64,000 nucleotides of DNA from Elusimicrobiales bacterium (lineage in GTDB: Bacteria; Elusimicrobiota; Elusimicrobia; Elusimicrobiales; UBA9959): NCBI GenBank assembly GCA_028688015.1, contig JAQTZB010000002.1, positions 124,001 to 188,000 of the forward strand, given 5' to 3'. Every line of letters starts with the position of its first letter. Within the stretch, counting starts at the first letter, position 1. A program made the position numbers and the translations under genes. Shown here piece after piece: positions 35,371 through 45,825 of this stretch. The notes under the pieces were generated by a model. That model saw only the letters and a program-made list of their open reading frames with translations, made no database searches and was not told the origin of the DNA.

Positions 35371-36300
35371 TTACTTTTTAATTATAGCAAGTTGTTTGCG
35401 CAATATTAAGGCGCTTTTTGCGCTTTGCGCCGCCTCCGTGTCCAGGTCGTCAGCCGCGGCCGACCGCAGCAGGCGTTCGGCGTCAGGGGAAGCGGAATAG
35501 GAGAGGCAGGAAAAGGCTTCAACGCGCAACGCCGCGTCCGGGGAGGCGGCGTCCGCGGCCAGGCGCTCGTGGCCTTCCGCGTAACCGAGGCGGGAAAGGG
35601 CGCAGGCAGCATGCAGTTTGGCCTCGGAGGAAGGATCGTAAAGCAGAGTCTGGCGCATCTGGGGCACATAGTCTTCCAGGCCGGCCATAGAGAAGAGGAA
35701 ATACCCTGCGGCGCGCTGCTCCGGCGCGCTGTCGCGCGCCAGGCCGCCGGCCGCGAGGCGGATTTTTTCGGCGTAGGGCCCGGCAGGGAAGCCCAGGGCG
35801 GCCGCCATGCCGGCCTCCAGCGCGGCCTGGCTGCGGACGGCGGGCCTGTCCCCGGCGGCTGCCGCGAGCAGCGCTTCAAAAAGCTCACGGGAAAGGACCG
35901 GATCGGTTTCGCCGCGCAGCCACGCCCCGGCCGCGCGGGCGGCCGCCATGGCCGCACGCTCGTCGGGGCTGGCCAGGTGAGCCAGCGCCCGGCGCTTATC
36001 ACCCGCGGGCAGGTAGCGCAGGTCTGCCATCCTGGAGAGCGAATAGACCACGCCCTCGTAGGCAAAATTTTCATCGTCGGCGGCGGGGGCCGGCTCTCCG
36101 GGCTTCCAGGCGTAGGTCTGCAGCAGCCAGAACAACCCGGCGCAGGCCAGCAGGGCCGCTGCCGCCAGCGGCAGCTGCGGAGAGTTCTTTTGCGGCCGCG
36201 GCTCCGGGCGCTCAGGCACGGCTGAAAGATCCCGCCCGCAGACGGCGCACTTGACGGCCGCCCCGGGGTTGCCGTAGGCGCAGGCGGGGCACTTCTTCAC
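35371..36300 (-). CDS. Zinc-ribbon membrane protein with HEAT-like repeats
   Basis: 309 residues from a GTG start. An N-terminal zinc ribbon (CPACAYGNPG...CAVCGRDL) is followed by a TM helix at about 45-65 (LPLAAAALLACAGLFWLLQTY). The rest is alpha-helical repeats: LAHLASPDERAAMAAARAAG, VRSQAALEAGMAAALGF, AKLHAACALSRLGYAEGHER and ALRVEAFSCLSYSASPDAER, typical HEAT/armadillo-like text. It is probably a membrane-anchored scaffold. The start overlaps the mtaB stop (GTGA). Confidence 0.75.
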   Translation of the reverse strand: MKKCPACAYGNPGAAVKCAVCGRDLSAVPERPEPRPQKNSPQLPLAAAALLACAGLFWLLQTYAWKPGEPAPAADDENFAYEGVVYSLSRMADLRYLPAGDKRRALAHLASPDERAAMAAARAAGAWLRGETDPVLSRELFEALLAAAAGDRPAVRSQAALEAGMAAALGFPAGPYAEKIRLAAGGLARDSAPEQRAAGYFLFSMAGLEDYVPQMRQTLLYDPSSEAKLHAACALSRLGYAEGHERLAADAASPDAALRVEAFSCLSYSASPDAERLLRSAAADDLDTEAAQSAKSALILRKQLAIIKK

Positions 36301-37538
36301 GCCGGCTCCCCCAGGCAGGCCCCGTCCCGGGCGGCGGTGACGCGGCAGCGCAGCAGCCGGCCTGCCTTGAGCGGGCCGGGCAGCTCCAGGTTCACGAAAT
36401 TAGAGGCCAGCGCGAGCGCGGCGGCCCCCTTATTGCGCAGCACCAGGGCCGTGAGTTCGCGCCCCAGCAGCGAGGCGGCGTAAGCGGCCCGCAGCCGGGC
36501 GTCAAGCGCGCGCAGCTCCGCGGACCGGGCGGAAACCACGGCGGGCGGAAGAGGCTTGAGCGCGGCGGCGCGGGTGTTGGGCCGCGGAGAGAAGCTGAAC
36601 ACGTGCAGCCCCGACAGCTCCAGGCCGCTCACGTATTCCAGCGCGGCGGAGAAATCCCCCTCCGTTTCCGTCGGGTAGCCGGCTATGATGTCGGCGTAGA
36701 TCCCGGCGCCGGGGAAGAGCGAGCGCAGTTCGGCCACCTTGGCGCGGTAGCGCGCGGTATCGTACAGGCGGCCCATGGCTTTCAGTACGGGGTCGGCGCC
36801 GGCCTGCAGCGGCAGGTGGAAATAGTCGCAGAATTTAGGGCCGGCGGCCTTCAGGACGCCCAGCAGCTCCGGCGTCAGCTCCTCCGATTCCACCGAGGAA
36901 AAGCGCAGGCGGAAGTTCCCCTCCAGGGCGAACAGCGCCTTCATCAGCGCGGCCAGCCCGGCCCCGGTGTCCGCGCACTTGTAAATGCCCAGGCGCGTGC
37001 CGCAAAGCACGATCTCGGCGAAGCCCCCGGCGACGAGCCGCCTGACCTCCTCCGCGGCCGCGGCCAGCGGCTTGGAGCGCAGTTCGCTGCGCGCGAGGTT
37101 AACCAGGCAATAGGCGCATTTCAGGTTGCAGCCGTCCTGCACCTTAACGAAGGCGCGCGCCTTGCCGTGAAATTTCCCTACGGAAAAAAAATCCGAAGCG
37201 GCCGGCGTGCCGCAGAGCTGCGCCGGTATTTTCTCTTTTTCCTTGTTCGAGAAGACCGCCGCGCCGGGGGCGGCGGCAAGGATCCTGGCCGGCTCGAGCG
37301 TGGCCAGGCAGCCGGTCACGGCTATGGAGGCGCGGGGGTTGGCGGCCGCCGTGCGCCGCAGGAAGGCGAGGCAGTCGCGGTCGGCTTTGGCGGTGACGGA
37401 GCAGGTGTTGAGCACCACCAGGTCAGCCTCTTCCGGAGTCTCCGCGGCCCCGTGCCCCAGGGCGGCGAACTTCTCGCGCAGGCTTTCCGTTTCCACCTGG
37501 TTGACCCGGCAGCCGACGGTCTTGAAATAGATCTTCAC
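36297..37538 (-). CDS. mtaB: tRNA methylthiotransferase MtaB-like (radical SAM)
   Basis: 413 residues. The N-terminal UPF0004 domain carries the auxiliary Fe-S cysteines (TVGCRVNQVETE, VLNTCSVTAKADRD, AVTGCLATLEP). The radical SAM domain has the C-x3-C-x2-C motif in GCNLKCAYCLVN, and a C-terminal TRAM-like segment ends the protein. This is the subgroup that adds the methylthio group to t6A37 of tRNA. In the N-terminal motif the sequence TVGCRVN rather than the T-F-G-C-Q-M-N of MiaB supports MtaB. The start is GTG at 37538, six bases after a TAGAAT box. It heads the long operon running to the CsgG gene. Confidence 0.9.
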   Translation of the reverse strand: MKIYFKTVGCRVNQVETESLREKFAALGHGAAETPEEADLVVLNTCSVTAKADRDCLAFLRRTAAANPRASIAVTGCLATLEPARILAAAPGAAVFSNKEKEKIPAQLCGTPAASDFFSVGKFHGKARAFVKVQDGCNLKCAYCLVNLARSELRSKPLAAAAEEVRRLVAGGFAEIVLCGTRLGIYKCADTGAGLAALMKALFALEGNFRLRFSSVESEELTPELLGVLKAAGPKFCDYFHLPLQAGADPVLKAMGRLYDTARYRAKVAELRSLFPGAGIYADIIAGYPTETEGDFSAALEYVSGLELSGLHVFSFSPRPNTRAAALKPLPPAVVSARSAELRALDARLRAAYAASLLGRELTALVLRNKGAAALALASNFVNLELPGPLKAGRLLRCRVTAARDGACLGEPA

Positions 37539-37544
37539 AACTAC

Positions 37545-37550
37545 ATTCTA
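37545..37550 (-). promoter_or_regulatory. -10 box of mtaB, six bases from the start codon
   Basis: On the minus strand TTTG-TAGAAT is followed by six bases and the GTG start at 37538, with no ribosome site. It is likely the promoter of the whole mtaB-to-csgG run and implies a leaderless mtaB. Confidence 0.55.
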
Positions 37551-37671
37551 CAAATTCCGGCCGGCCGCCGCCTCAGCCGGAGTAACATTGGATACTTTAA
37601 GTCCGAAATCAATTTGAAACACGTTTAAATTATGATATATTTGACTTTTAGGGGAATTGGGAGATTGGGTT

Positions 37672-38094
37672 ATGCATAAGATACTCATTGTCGAAGACGA
37701 AGAAGCCGTGCAGGAAATGCTCAAGCGCTTCCTCGAGCACGAGGGCTATTTGGTCATTACGGCCGACAAGGGGCGTACCGCCCTGAACTGGGTGAAGGAA
37801 GTCCGCGTCGACCTGGCCATCGTTGACCTGGGGCTGCCGGACATGAACGGCATGGAAGTCTGCCGCGCCATCAAGGAAGAGCCCCGGACCAGTTCGATGC
37901 CGGTCATCATCCTGACCGGCAACACCAGCAACGAGGCCCGCATAGAGGGCAACCTCGACGCCAGCGTGGAGCTTTTTCTGAACAAGCCAATAAGCATCGA
38001 GGACCTGAAAAAGGCCGTGTCGATGGTGTTCGAGAAGTCGGAGAAGAAGAAGCTGCTGCTGCGGAATTCTATCAAGGAAAAGCTGGGCTACTGA
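37672..38094 (+). CDS. Single-domain response regulator
   Basis: 140 residues from the ATG at 37672, which has a GGGAG ribosome site 8 bases upstream; an in-frame TTG five codons earlier is less likely. Receiver-domain residues are VEDEE near 8, the phospho-acceptor Asp in LAIVDLGLPDMNGMEV, Thr in IILTGNTS and Lys in LFLNKPISIEDL. A charged C-terminal helix (EKSEKKKLLLRNSIKEKLG) follows. It has no output domain. It is divergent from the mtaB operon containing a GAF histidine kinase, a possible partner. Confidence 0.92.
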   Translation: MHKILIVEDEEAVQEMLKRFLEHEGYLVITADKGRTALNWVKEVRVDLAIVDLGLPDMNGMEVCRAIKEEPRTSSMPVIILTGNTSNEARIEGNLDASVELFLNKPISIEDLKKAVSMVFEKSEKKKLLLRNSIKEKLGY

Positions 38095-38805
38095 TCAGCC
38101 CAGCCGGGTGAGCAGGGCGGACGCCGCCGCCAGGCAGGCCGTTTCCGCCCTGAGCGTATAGAGCCCCAGCGTCATGAAGGCCGCGCCCCTGTCGCGCGCG
38201 AAGTCCAGTTCCCCCCTGGTAAAGCCCCCTTCGGGGCCCACAAAAAGCTTCACCTCGGTATTACCCGCGAGCGCCTTGGCCGTCTCGTCGGGCGTCTGCC
38301 CGCCGGCGGCGGCGAAGACGCAGGCCCCTCCCGCCAGGACCAGGTCGTCGAATTTTTCCGGCTTGCGGACCTCGGGCAGGCGGCCCCGGCCGCATTGCTT
38401 GGCGCCGGCGGCCACTATCTGGGCCAACCGCCCGGAGCGCCGCTCCCAGTCGCTGAACAGGTCGAACTGCACCCTCGAGGCCATCACCGGCTGGAAGGCG
38501 TACGCGCCGGCCTCGGTGCAGTGCTCCAGGATGCTCTCCAGTGCGGGCCGCGCCACCACGGAGAAACAGAGGGTGAGCCGCGTCGCATACTCCGGGCTGG
38601 GCAGCGGTCCTTTTACGGTCCCGGAAACCCTGTCCCCGGAAACGGCCTTCAGCACGGCGCTGTAGCGGTTGCCGCGCCCGTCGAAGATCTCTATCTCGTC
38701 GCCCGGGCGCGCGCGGGAGGCCCGCGCTATGTGCGCTGACTCGTCCGGGCCGGCGAAGAATTCGCCGCCGCGGATATTTTCCGCCGGGATCAGGTATTGG
38801 GGCAT
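38095..38805 (-). CDS. rsmE: 16S rRNA (uracil1498-N3)-methyltransferase RsmE
   Basis: 236 residues from the ATG at 38805, which overlaps the dnaJ stop (TGATG). The N-terminal PUA-like domain ([35 protein letters not shown]) precedes the SPOUT domain with KLFVGPEGGFTRGELDFA and the C-terminal knot LGLYTLRAETACLAAAS. It methylates U1498 of 16S rRNA. The dnaJ-rsmE order is common in bacteria. It ends directly against the convergent response regulator gene. The frame is open upstream inside dnaJ, but that part is a shadow. Confidence 0.95.
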   Translation of the reverse strand: MPQYLIPAENIRGGEFFAGPDESAHIARASRARPGDEIEIFDGRGNRYSAVLKAVSGDRVSGTVKGPLPSPEYATRLTLCFSVVARPALESILEHCTEAGAYAFQPVMASRVQFDLFSDWERRSGRLAQIVAAGAKQCGRGRLPEVRKPEKFDDLVLAGGACVFAAAGGQTPDETAKALAGNTEVKLFVGPEGGFTRGELDFARDRGAAFMTLGLYTLRAETACLAAASALLTRLG

Positions 38806-39935
38806 CAGTTGCCGAGGATCTTCTTGAAGAAACCCTTGTCCTTGTCTTCGACGGGCGCGGCGTGGCCGGCGAGCTTGGCCAGCTCCTCGAAGAGCTCGCG
38901 CTGGCGCGGCGTCAGGTCGTGCGGCACGTCCACTCGCACCTTCACCAGCAGGTCCCCGCGGTCGCGGCCGGCCGCCGAGGGCATGCCCCGCCCGTGGACA
39001 CGGAACACCTTGCCGTGCTGCGTGCCCTGCGGGATCTTGATCTTCATGCGGCCGCCCTCTATCACGGGCACCTCCGCCTCGCCGCCCAGGGCCGCCTGCC
39101 ACACGGCCACGGGGCACTCGTAGACCAGGTCTCCGCCCTGCCGCTCGAAATGGGGATGGTGCTTCAGGCTCACCTGGATGTAGAGGTCGCCGGAGTCGCC
39201 GCCTTTCAGGCCGGCGTCGCCGCCGCCGGAAACGCGCAGCACCGCGCCTTCCTCCACGCCGGCGGGGATCTTGATGTTCATCGAGGCGCTCTTCTTCTGC
39301 CGGCCGGCCCCGTTGCAGGCCTTGCAGGGCGCGGTGATGACCTCGCCCTGCCCGCCGCAGTCCGGGCAGGCCTGGCTGAAGGCGAAGAAGCCCTGGGAAT
39401 ACTGCACACGGCCGGTGCCGCGGCAGGAGGGGCATTTCTTTATGCCGGCCTTGCCGCGCGCGCCGGTGCCGTCGCACTCGCCGCAGAGCTCCGTGCGCTC
39501 GAAATTGACCGGCACCTTTACGCCGGTGAAGGCCTCCTCCAGCGTGATGGAGGCCTCGTATTTCAGGTCCGCGCCGCGCCGGGAACGGGGCCGGCCGCGG
39601 CCGCCGCCCTGTCCCTGCGCGAACAGGTTCTCGAACAGATCCCCGAACATGTCGCCCATGTCCGCGCCGCCCTGGAAACCGCCGAAGCCGCCCCTGCCGC
39701 CGGCGCCGGCCTTCAGGCCCTCGGCGCCGTACTGGTCGTAGACCTGGCGCTTCTCCGGGGTGGAGAGCACTTCGTACGCCTCGTTGATCTCTTTGAAGAC
39801 GGATTCAGATTCGCTATTGCCCTGGTTGCGGTCGGGGTGGTGCTTCATAGCCAGCTTGCGGTAAGCCGACTTGATCTCGTCGGGGCTGGCGTTGCGGGCC
39901 ACGCCGAGGGTGCGGTAATAATCGTTAGATGCCAT
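38805..39935 (-). CDS. dnaJ: Co-chaperone DnaJ
   Basis: 376 residues from the ATG at 39935 ([16 protein letters not shown]). The J-domain carries HPD in [11 protein letters not shown] Gly/Phe-rich stretch follows ([16 protein letters not shown]). The four zinc-finger repeats are [24 protein letters not shown] and CKACNGAG, and the C-terminal substrate domains end the protein. It stimulates the ATPase of DnaK. A TGC-TAGAAT box about 14 bases before the ATG may give an extra promoter. It is coupled to rsmE. Confidence 0.97.
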   Translation of the reverse strand: MASNDYYRTLGVARNASPDEIKSAYRKLAMKHHPDRNQGNSESESVFKEINEAYEVLSTPEKRQVYDQYGAEGLKAGAGGRGGFGGFQGGADMGDMFGDLFENLFAQGQGGGRGRPRSRRGADLKYEASITLEEAFTGVKVPVNFERTELCGECDGTGARGKAGIKKCPSCRGTGRVQYSQGFFAFSQACPDCGGQGEVITAPCKACNGAGRQKKSASMNIKIPAGVEEGAVLRVSGGGDAGLKGGDSGDLYIQVSLKHHPHFERQGGDLVYECPVAVWQAALGGEAEVPVIEGGRMKIKIPQGTQHGKVFRVHGRGMPSAAGRDRGDLLVKVRVDVPHDLTPRQRELFEELAKLAGHAAPVEDKDKGFFKKILGN

Positions 39936-39984
39936 ATAAGTCCAGTGAAATTCTAGCAAAAGCCGGGGCCGGTCATATATGCGG

Positions 39985-40023
39985 GGGCGGATAGCGGCGG
40001 GTCTCCCCTGCCGCTATCCGCCC
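39985..40023 (-). other. Stable hairpin in the dnaK-dnaJ intercistronic gap
   Basis: A perfect 14-base stem GGGCGGATAGCGGC/GCCGCTATCCGCCC with an 11-base loop sits 16 bases after the dnaK stop. It lacks a U-run, so it is more likely an RNA-stability or processing element, which would raise dnaK over dnaJ, than a full terminator. Confidence 0.75.
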
Positions 40024-40039
40024 ATCCGCAGTTGCGGCC

Positions 40040-41908
<1,869 letters not shown>

Positions 41909-41942
41909 ATTAGTGTCCTCCAAAAATATATAACTGCTAAAT

Positions 41943-42554
41943 TCACTTCCCTTCTTCCGCTTCCGCCGGCCGCTCCTGCTGCGGCTCCGCCGCCGGCGCC
42001 GGCTTCTTTTTCGCTATCTTAACCCGGGCGGGGCGCAGGATCTTGTCGCCGTACCAGAAGCCCTTCTGCAGCTCCTCCGTCACCAGCCCGTCGTTCTCTT
42101 CGGTGCCCTCCGTCACCCCCAGGATCTCCGAGGCCATGGGATCGTAAGGCTTGCCCAGCGGGTCCATGGGGCGGATGCCCTCGGCCTCGAACACCTTGGA
42201 GAACTCCTTGAAGATCATGTCCAGGCCCTTGAGCACCTCGTCGGAGTTGCCTCCCTCTTTGCTGCCGTTCACGTGCGAATGGGCCGCCTGCAGCAGGTCG
42301 AATAGTGGCAGCAGCCTGAGCAGGATCTCGCCCTTGCCCCACTTCACCCACTCCGGCTTCTCCTTGTCCACGCGCTTGCGGTAATTTTCGAAGTCGGCCT
42401 GCAGGCGCAGCAGCTGGTTGTAGTAGTCTTCGGCCTGCTTCTTCTGCTTCTCCAGGTCGCCGGCCTCCGCCGCGGGCGCCGCGGCGCCGCAGGCGCATTC
42501 GGGGGCCTCCTGGGCGGGTTTAGCTTTCTTGTCTTCGGCCTTATGGTTTTTCAT
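41943..42554 (-). CDS. grpE: Nucleotide exchange factor GrpE
   Basis: 203 residues. An N-terminal charged region with a CACG Cys pair precedes the long coiled coil ([20 protein letters not shown]) and the beta-domain text [13 protein letters not shown] and [19 protein letters not shown]. Both ends carry extra Ala/Pro/Glu-rich tails. It releases ADP from DnaK. It lies 3 bases after hrcA and 34 before dnaK. Confidence 0.95.
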   Translation of the reverse strand: MKNHKAEDKKAKPAQEAPECACGAAAPAAEAGDLEKQKKQAEDYYNQLLRLQADFENYRKRVDKEKPEWVKWGKGEILLRLLPLFDLLQAAHSHVNGSKEGGNSDEVLKGLDMIFKEFSKVFEAEGIRPMDPLGKPYDPMASEILGVTEGTEENDGLVTEELQKGFWYGDKILRPARVKIAKKKPAPAAEPQQERPAEAEEGK

Positions 42555-42557
42555 AGA

Positions 42558-43667
42558 TCACTCTTCAAAATCGATCTTCTCCCATTCCCCCAGCATGTCC
42601 TCCATCATCGAGCTGACGGTATCCACCAGGGAGATCATGCGCGGGTATTCCATCCGCTTGTAGCCGAGTATGCCCACCAGGCCCACGGCCTTGTCGTTCA
42701 TGCAGTAGGAGCTCGACACCAGGCTGAAATTCTTGAATTCCTTGATGCTGTTCTCGGAGCCTATCGTCACGTCCACGATGTGGCGCTTGCCGGGCTCGGG
42801 CAGGGCCTTGGCCTTCAGCGAGCAGTCGCGCAGGCGCTCGCGCAGCAGGCCGGAGAAGCGCTCCTTCTCCTCCAGCAGGCGGGCGATGTTGCGCATGTCC
42901 TCCACGCTGCCGCCCTCCAGGTTGGAGAAGATGCGGCTGAGGCCCTCGAGGTACAGCGCGTCCTCGCTGCGGGCGAGGCCCTTGAAATACTCGATGAGCT
43001 TCTTCAGCAGCTCCTCGAGGCCCTTGTCCTTTTCCTTCGCGAGGAACTCCTTGAACAGCACCTGCGGCAGGTCGGAGATGGGCATGTCCTTGACGCGCTT
43101 GTTGAGGCGGGCCGAAAGAGCTTTCACGGCGGCCTTGTCGGCCGGGCGCTCCAGCTGGAAGGCGGCGTGCTTGATCAGACCCGAGTGGGCGAACAGCATG
43201 GACAGCACGCTGTGCGGGCCCATGGCGAGCAGGTCCAGGCGCTTGATGCTGTCGAGGTCCAGGTCGGCGCTCATCACGAAGCCGGCCCACTGCGACATGT
43301 CCGACAGCATGCGGGAGGTGTGCTTTAAAAAGCCGTCGAGCTGCTCTATGCGGCTGTCGTACTCGCGCTCGAGGCGCTCCTTCTCGCCGGCGGCCAGGCG
43401 CTGCATGCGCATGATATTGTCCACGTAGGCGCGGTAGCCCTTGTCGCTCGGCACGCGCCCGCCGGAGGTGTGCGGCTGCACCAGGTAGCCCTCGGTCTCG
43501 AGCTCTTTTAAAATATTCCTTATAGTGGCGCTGGAGACGTTGAAGCGACCTTCCTCGGCGATCAGGTCGGAACTGACCGGGCGGCCCGTGCTGACATAGT
43601 TGTAGATCACCCAGTTAAGGATCTTCTCTTTCCTGTCCTGCGCGACTTCCGGTTTCAGTACCCTCAT
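42558..43667 (-). CDS. hrcA: Heat-inducible transcription repressor HrcA
   Basis: 369 residues. The N-terminal winged helix has RKEKILNWVIYNYVSTGRPV, SSATIRNILKELETEGYL and the HTSGGRVPSDKGYRAYVD signature. The GAF-like domain with its insertion follows, ending in KAVGLVGILGYKRMEYPRM and the C-terminal dimer helix. It is the first gene of the heat-shock operon and should repress its own promoter at the CIRCE-like site just upstream. Confidence 0.96.
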   Translation of the reverse strand: MRVLKPEVAQDRKEKILNWVIYNYVSTGRPVSSDLIAEEGRFNVSSATIRNILKELETEGYLVQPHTSGGRVPSDKGYRAYVDNIMRMQRLAAGEKERLEREYDSRIEQLDGFLKHTSRMLSDMSQWAGFVMSADLDLDSIKRLDLLAMGPHSVLSMLFAHSGLIKHAAFQLERPADKAAVKALSARLNKRVKDMPISDLPQVLFKEFLAKEKDKGLEELLKKLIEYFKGLARSEDALYLEGLSRIFSNLEGGSVEDMRNIARLLEEKERFSGLLRERLRDCSLKAKALPEPGKRHIVDVTIGSENSIKEFKNFSLVSSSYCMNDKAVGLVGILGYKRMEYPRMISLVDTVSSMMEDMLGEWEKIDFEE

Positions 43668-43689
43668 AAATTTTTACCGCCGGTTTTAA

Positions 43690-43716
43690 TTAGCAATCAA
43701 ACATCATGTCTGCCAA
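43690..43716. promoter_or_regulatory. Degenerate CIRCE operator
   Basis: On the plus strand TTAGCAATC, nine spacer bases, then GTCTGCCAA, against the consensus TTAGCACTC-N9-GAGTGCTAA. One arm matches 8 of 9, the other 6 of 9, and the spacer length is exact. It overlaps the expected transcription start of hrcA, so HrcA binding would block initiation. Confidence 0.72.
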
Positions 43717-43720
43717 AAAT

Positions 43721-43749
43721 ATTATACACCTTGGACTCATAATTGTCAA
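43721..43749 (-). promoter_or_regulatory. Consensus sigma-70 promoter of hrcA-grpE-dnaK-dnaJ
   Basis: On the minus strand TTGACA (43749-43744), a 17-base spacer and TATAAT (43726-43721), a full consensus match. The predicted start near 43714 lies inside the CIRCE-like site. Confidence 0.88.
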
Positions 43750-43825
43750 TACCATCCCGCGACTGCTAAAAATAAGCTTGCGCCCCTGCTGACCGCCGTC
43801 AAAGCGCTCCCGGCGGGGTGTTTGC

Positions 43826-43831
43826 TAAAAT
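43826..43831 (+). promoter_or_regulatory. -10 box for the secreted orphan gene
   Basis: TGC-TAAAAT (extended -10 form) lies 34 bases ahead of the GTG at 43866, which has GGAGGA five bases upstream. No clear -35 is seen. Confidence 0.45.
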
Positions 43832-43865
43832 AGAGGTGGTTAGGGACAAGTTTTGGAGGAGACAA

Positions 43866-44465
43866 GTGAAAATTTCAGCCGCAATCTTAGCAGCAGCGTT
43901 GTTGCCTGCCCCCGCCTTCACGGCGGCCTGGGCCCCTGAAGTAAGCCTGGAAAACATAAAGACGACGGAAGTTCCCGCGCCCGCCCCGGCCGAAATAGCC
44001 GGCCCCCGCGACGGCCAGAACTATTCCGGCGCCGAGGAACTCCTGATCAAGGAATTCGCCGTCACCGAGATCGGCCTGGACATCCCCGAGTCCGAGGTGA
44101 TGCGCCAGAACTCTTTCTACGCCAACGCCTTCTGCTTCGAGCACGCGCTGCGCCTGGCGCTGACCGCGCTGCTGGAGAATTACGAAACCCCGACCAGCCC
44201 GCTGGCCCGGGAGCTGGCGGCCCTCGGCGCGCCGGAGAAGCCCTCCAAGTCGGACCTGAAGCGGGCCCGCCAGCGCCTGCTGGACTCCCTGAACAAGCGC
44301 GAGTCCTTTCTCTCCATGGTGCACCCCTACAAGCAGCACCAGCCCCTCAACGGCGAGTTGGTGGAAAAGAACTGGATCTTCTTCCTGCGCCTTTCCGGCA
44401 AGTCCTACTGGGCCGTGGTGGACCGCTCCGGCGAGAAAGCCGCCTACGTCTACGGCATGAACTGA
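43866..44465 (+). CDS. Small exported protein of unknown function
   Basis: 199 residues from a GTG at 43866, chosen for the GGAGGA five bases upstream and because it begins a signal peptide (KISAAILAAALLPAPAFTAAWA). The mature part has a Pro/Ala stretch, then EELLIKEFAVTEIGLDIPES, a helical region with ALRLALTALLENYE and KRARQRLLDSLNK, and a C-terminal beta part (WIFFLRLSGKSYWAVVDRSGEKA). I do not recognise the family. It is divergent from the heat-shock operon and followed by a terminator. Confidence 0.65.
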   Translation: MKISAAILAAALLPAPAFTAAWAPEVSLENIKTTEVPAPAPAEIAGPRDGQNYSGAEELLIKEFAVTEIGLDIPESEVMRQNSFYANAFCFEHALRLALTALLENYETPTSPLARELAALGAPEKPSKSDLKRARQRLLDSLNKRESFLSMVHPYKQHQPLNGELVEKNWIFFLRLSGKSYWAVVDRSGEKAAYVYGMN

Positions 44466-44483
44466 CCGTTCTTCCCGTAATAC

Positions 44484-44510
44484 AAAACCCCGGCCGCTGC
44501 CGGGGTTTTT
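44484..44510 (+). terminator. Rho-independent terminator
   Basis: An AAAACCCCGGC/GCCGGGGTTTT stem with a four-base loop and a T-run follows the exported orphan gene by 18 bases. Confidence 0.93.
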
Positions 44511-44556
44511 CAATTATTTATTTTCACCCCGGAGCCGAGGTAGGGGCCTACCGCAG

Positions 44557-44923
44557 GGCGCTCGTGGTTGGCGGCCTACCGCAGGGGGTAGGAACGCAAA
44601 ACGCGGGTCGGCCACACCGTGGCCTCCCCTCCGCATTCGTCGTCGGCGCTACGCAAGCCTCCTCCTCATGAGGGTTTTGCTAACCCTACCCCCTGCGGTC
44701 TCCGCTGGTGGCTCGCTTGGAATAGACTGACAAATATCCGGAGGGGGACGGGCGGGGAGGGGTTCCTGGCGACTTTGGGGAAGGGGGGCCCCGCCCATAG
44801 TTTCCCAAGGGCGGGGGGAAACCGCGCAACGGTTTCCCTCTGCCCAGGAGCCAGGGGCCCCTCCCCGCCTGGCCCCCGACTGTGCATCTCGCGGTTCCCT
44901 CCCCCCTCGCGGTAGGCCGCCAA
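44557..44923. repeat. Dispersed non-coding repeat, copy B (inverted relative to A)
   Basis: Reverse-complement match of the repeat at 18340-18718. Perfect 15-base inner arms lie at 44578-44592 and 44685-44699 and differ from those of copy A at three positions, each matched by its partner. This copy also has outer inverted arms TTGGCGGCCTACCGC (44568-44582) and its complement (44909-44923), as in a mobile element. GGCCTACCGCAGGG is duplicated 28 bases apart (44545 and 44573). The gap 44511-44962 contains only this repeat. It again lies between convergent genes. Confidence 0.88.
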
Positions 44924-44962
44924 AGCACGTGCTGTAAGCGTCCGCAGGATCCAGTTCTTTTT

Positions 44963-45781
44963 TTAAATTTTAAGAGCGGTGCGGAGGGCCCAGTCGAGGA
45001 CGCGGTCGGGGAGCAGCCACTTCAGGAAGATTATAACCGAAGCAGTGAAAGGCACGGGGTAGCGGGCCGCGGGCGAGGAGGAGCGCAGCGCCTTCAGGAT
45101 CACGGCGGCCACGGCCTCGGGGCCCGGTGCGCCGCTGCGGTAGCCGGCGCGGAACTTCTCGGTGACCCGCTTCACCAGCGGCCCGTAGGGGCCGGCGCCG
45201 GAATACTTTTCCAGGTTCACCAGCGCCGTATTGTCCCACTCGGTCCTGATGGGCCCGGGCTCTATCAGGATCACCTTTATGCCGAACTGCGCCGTCTCCA
45301 GGCGCAGCGCGTCGGAGTAGGCCTCCAGCGCGTGCTTGCTGGCGTGGTACCAGCCGCCGGTCGGCGTGGTGATCTTGCCGGCGATGGAGGAGATATTGAC
45401 TATGGCCCCCCCGCCGGCCGCCCGCATGTGCGGCAGCGTCAGTTGCGTCAGCCGGGCCAGGCCGAACAGGTTCACCTCGAACTGCCGCCGCGCCTCGGCC
45501 AGCGGCACGTCCTCCACAGCCCCGTGCGCGCCGTAGCCCGCGTTGTTCACCAGCACGTCGAGCGCGCCTCCGTCCTTCAGCACGAAGTCCACCGCGCCGC
45601 CCACGGAGCCCTCGTCCGTCACGTCCAGCGCGAACACCTTGGCGCCCAGGTATTCCAGCCCGCGCATCTTTTCCACGCGCCGGGCACCGGCGTAGACCTT
45701 GTACCCGCTCCTCAGCAGCAGTTCCGCGGTCGCGTAGCCGATGCCGGCCGAAGCCCCCGTGATCAAGACAGTTTTAGCCAT
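44963..45781 (-). CDS. Short-chain dehydrogenase/reductase
   Basis: 272-residue classical SDR. The cofactor motif is TGASAGIGYATAELL near 8, with NNAG near 88, the catalytic Ser in VNISSIAG near 140 and Y-x-x-x-K in YHASKHALEAY near 155. Arg in GARRVEK suggests NADP preference. The C-terminus has a hydrophobic stretch (PVPFTASVIIFLKWLLPD) like the retinol-dehydrogenase-type or YdaD-type SDRs, so it may be membrane-associated. The substrate is unknown. Confidence 0.88.
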   Translation of the reverse strand: MAKTVLITGASAGIGYATAELLLRSGYKVYAGARRVEKMRGLEYLGAKVFALDVTDEGSVGGAVDFVLKDGGALDVLVNNAGYGAHGAVEDVPLAEARRQFEVNLFGLARLTQLTLPHMRAAGGGAIVNISSIAGKITTPTGGWYHASKHALEAYSDALRLETAQFGIKVILIEPGPIRTEWDNTALVNLEKYSGAGPYGPLVKRVTEKFRAGYRSGAPGPEAVAAVILKALRSSSPAARYPVPFTASVIIFLKWLLPDRVLDWALRTALKI

Positions 45782-45825
45782 ACCTCTTTTGTAGGAAATT
45801 AAGCGGGCCGGCGCAATATTTTTGA

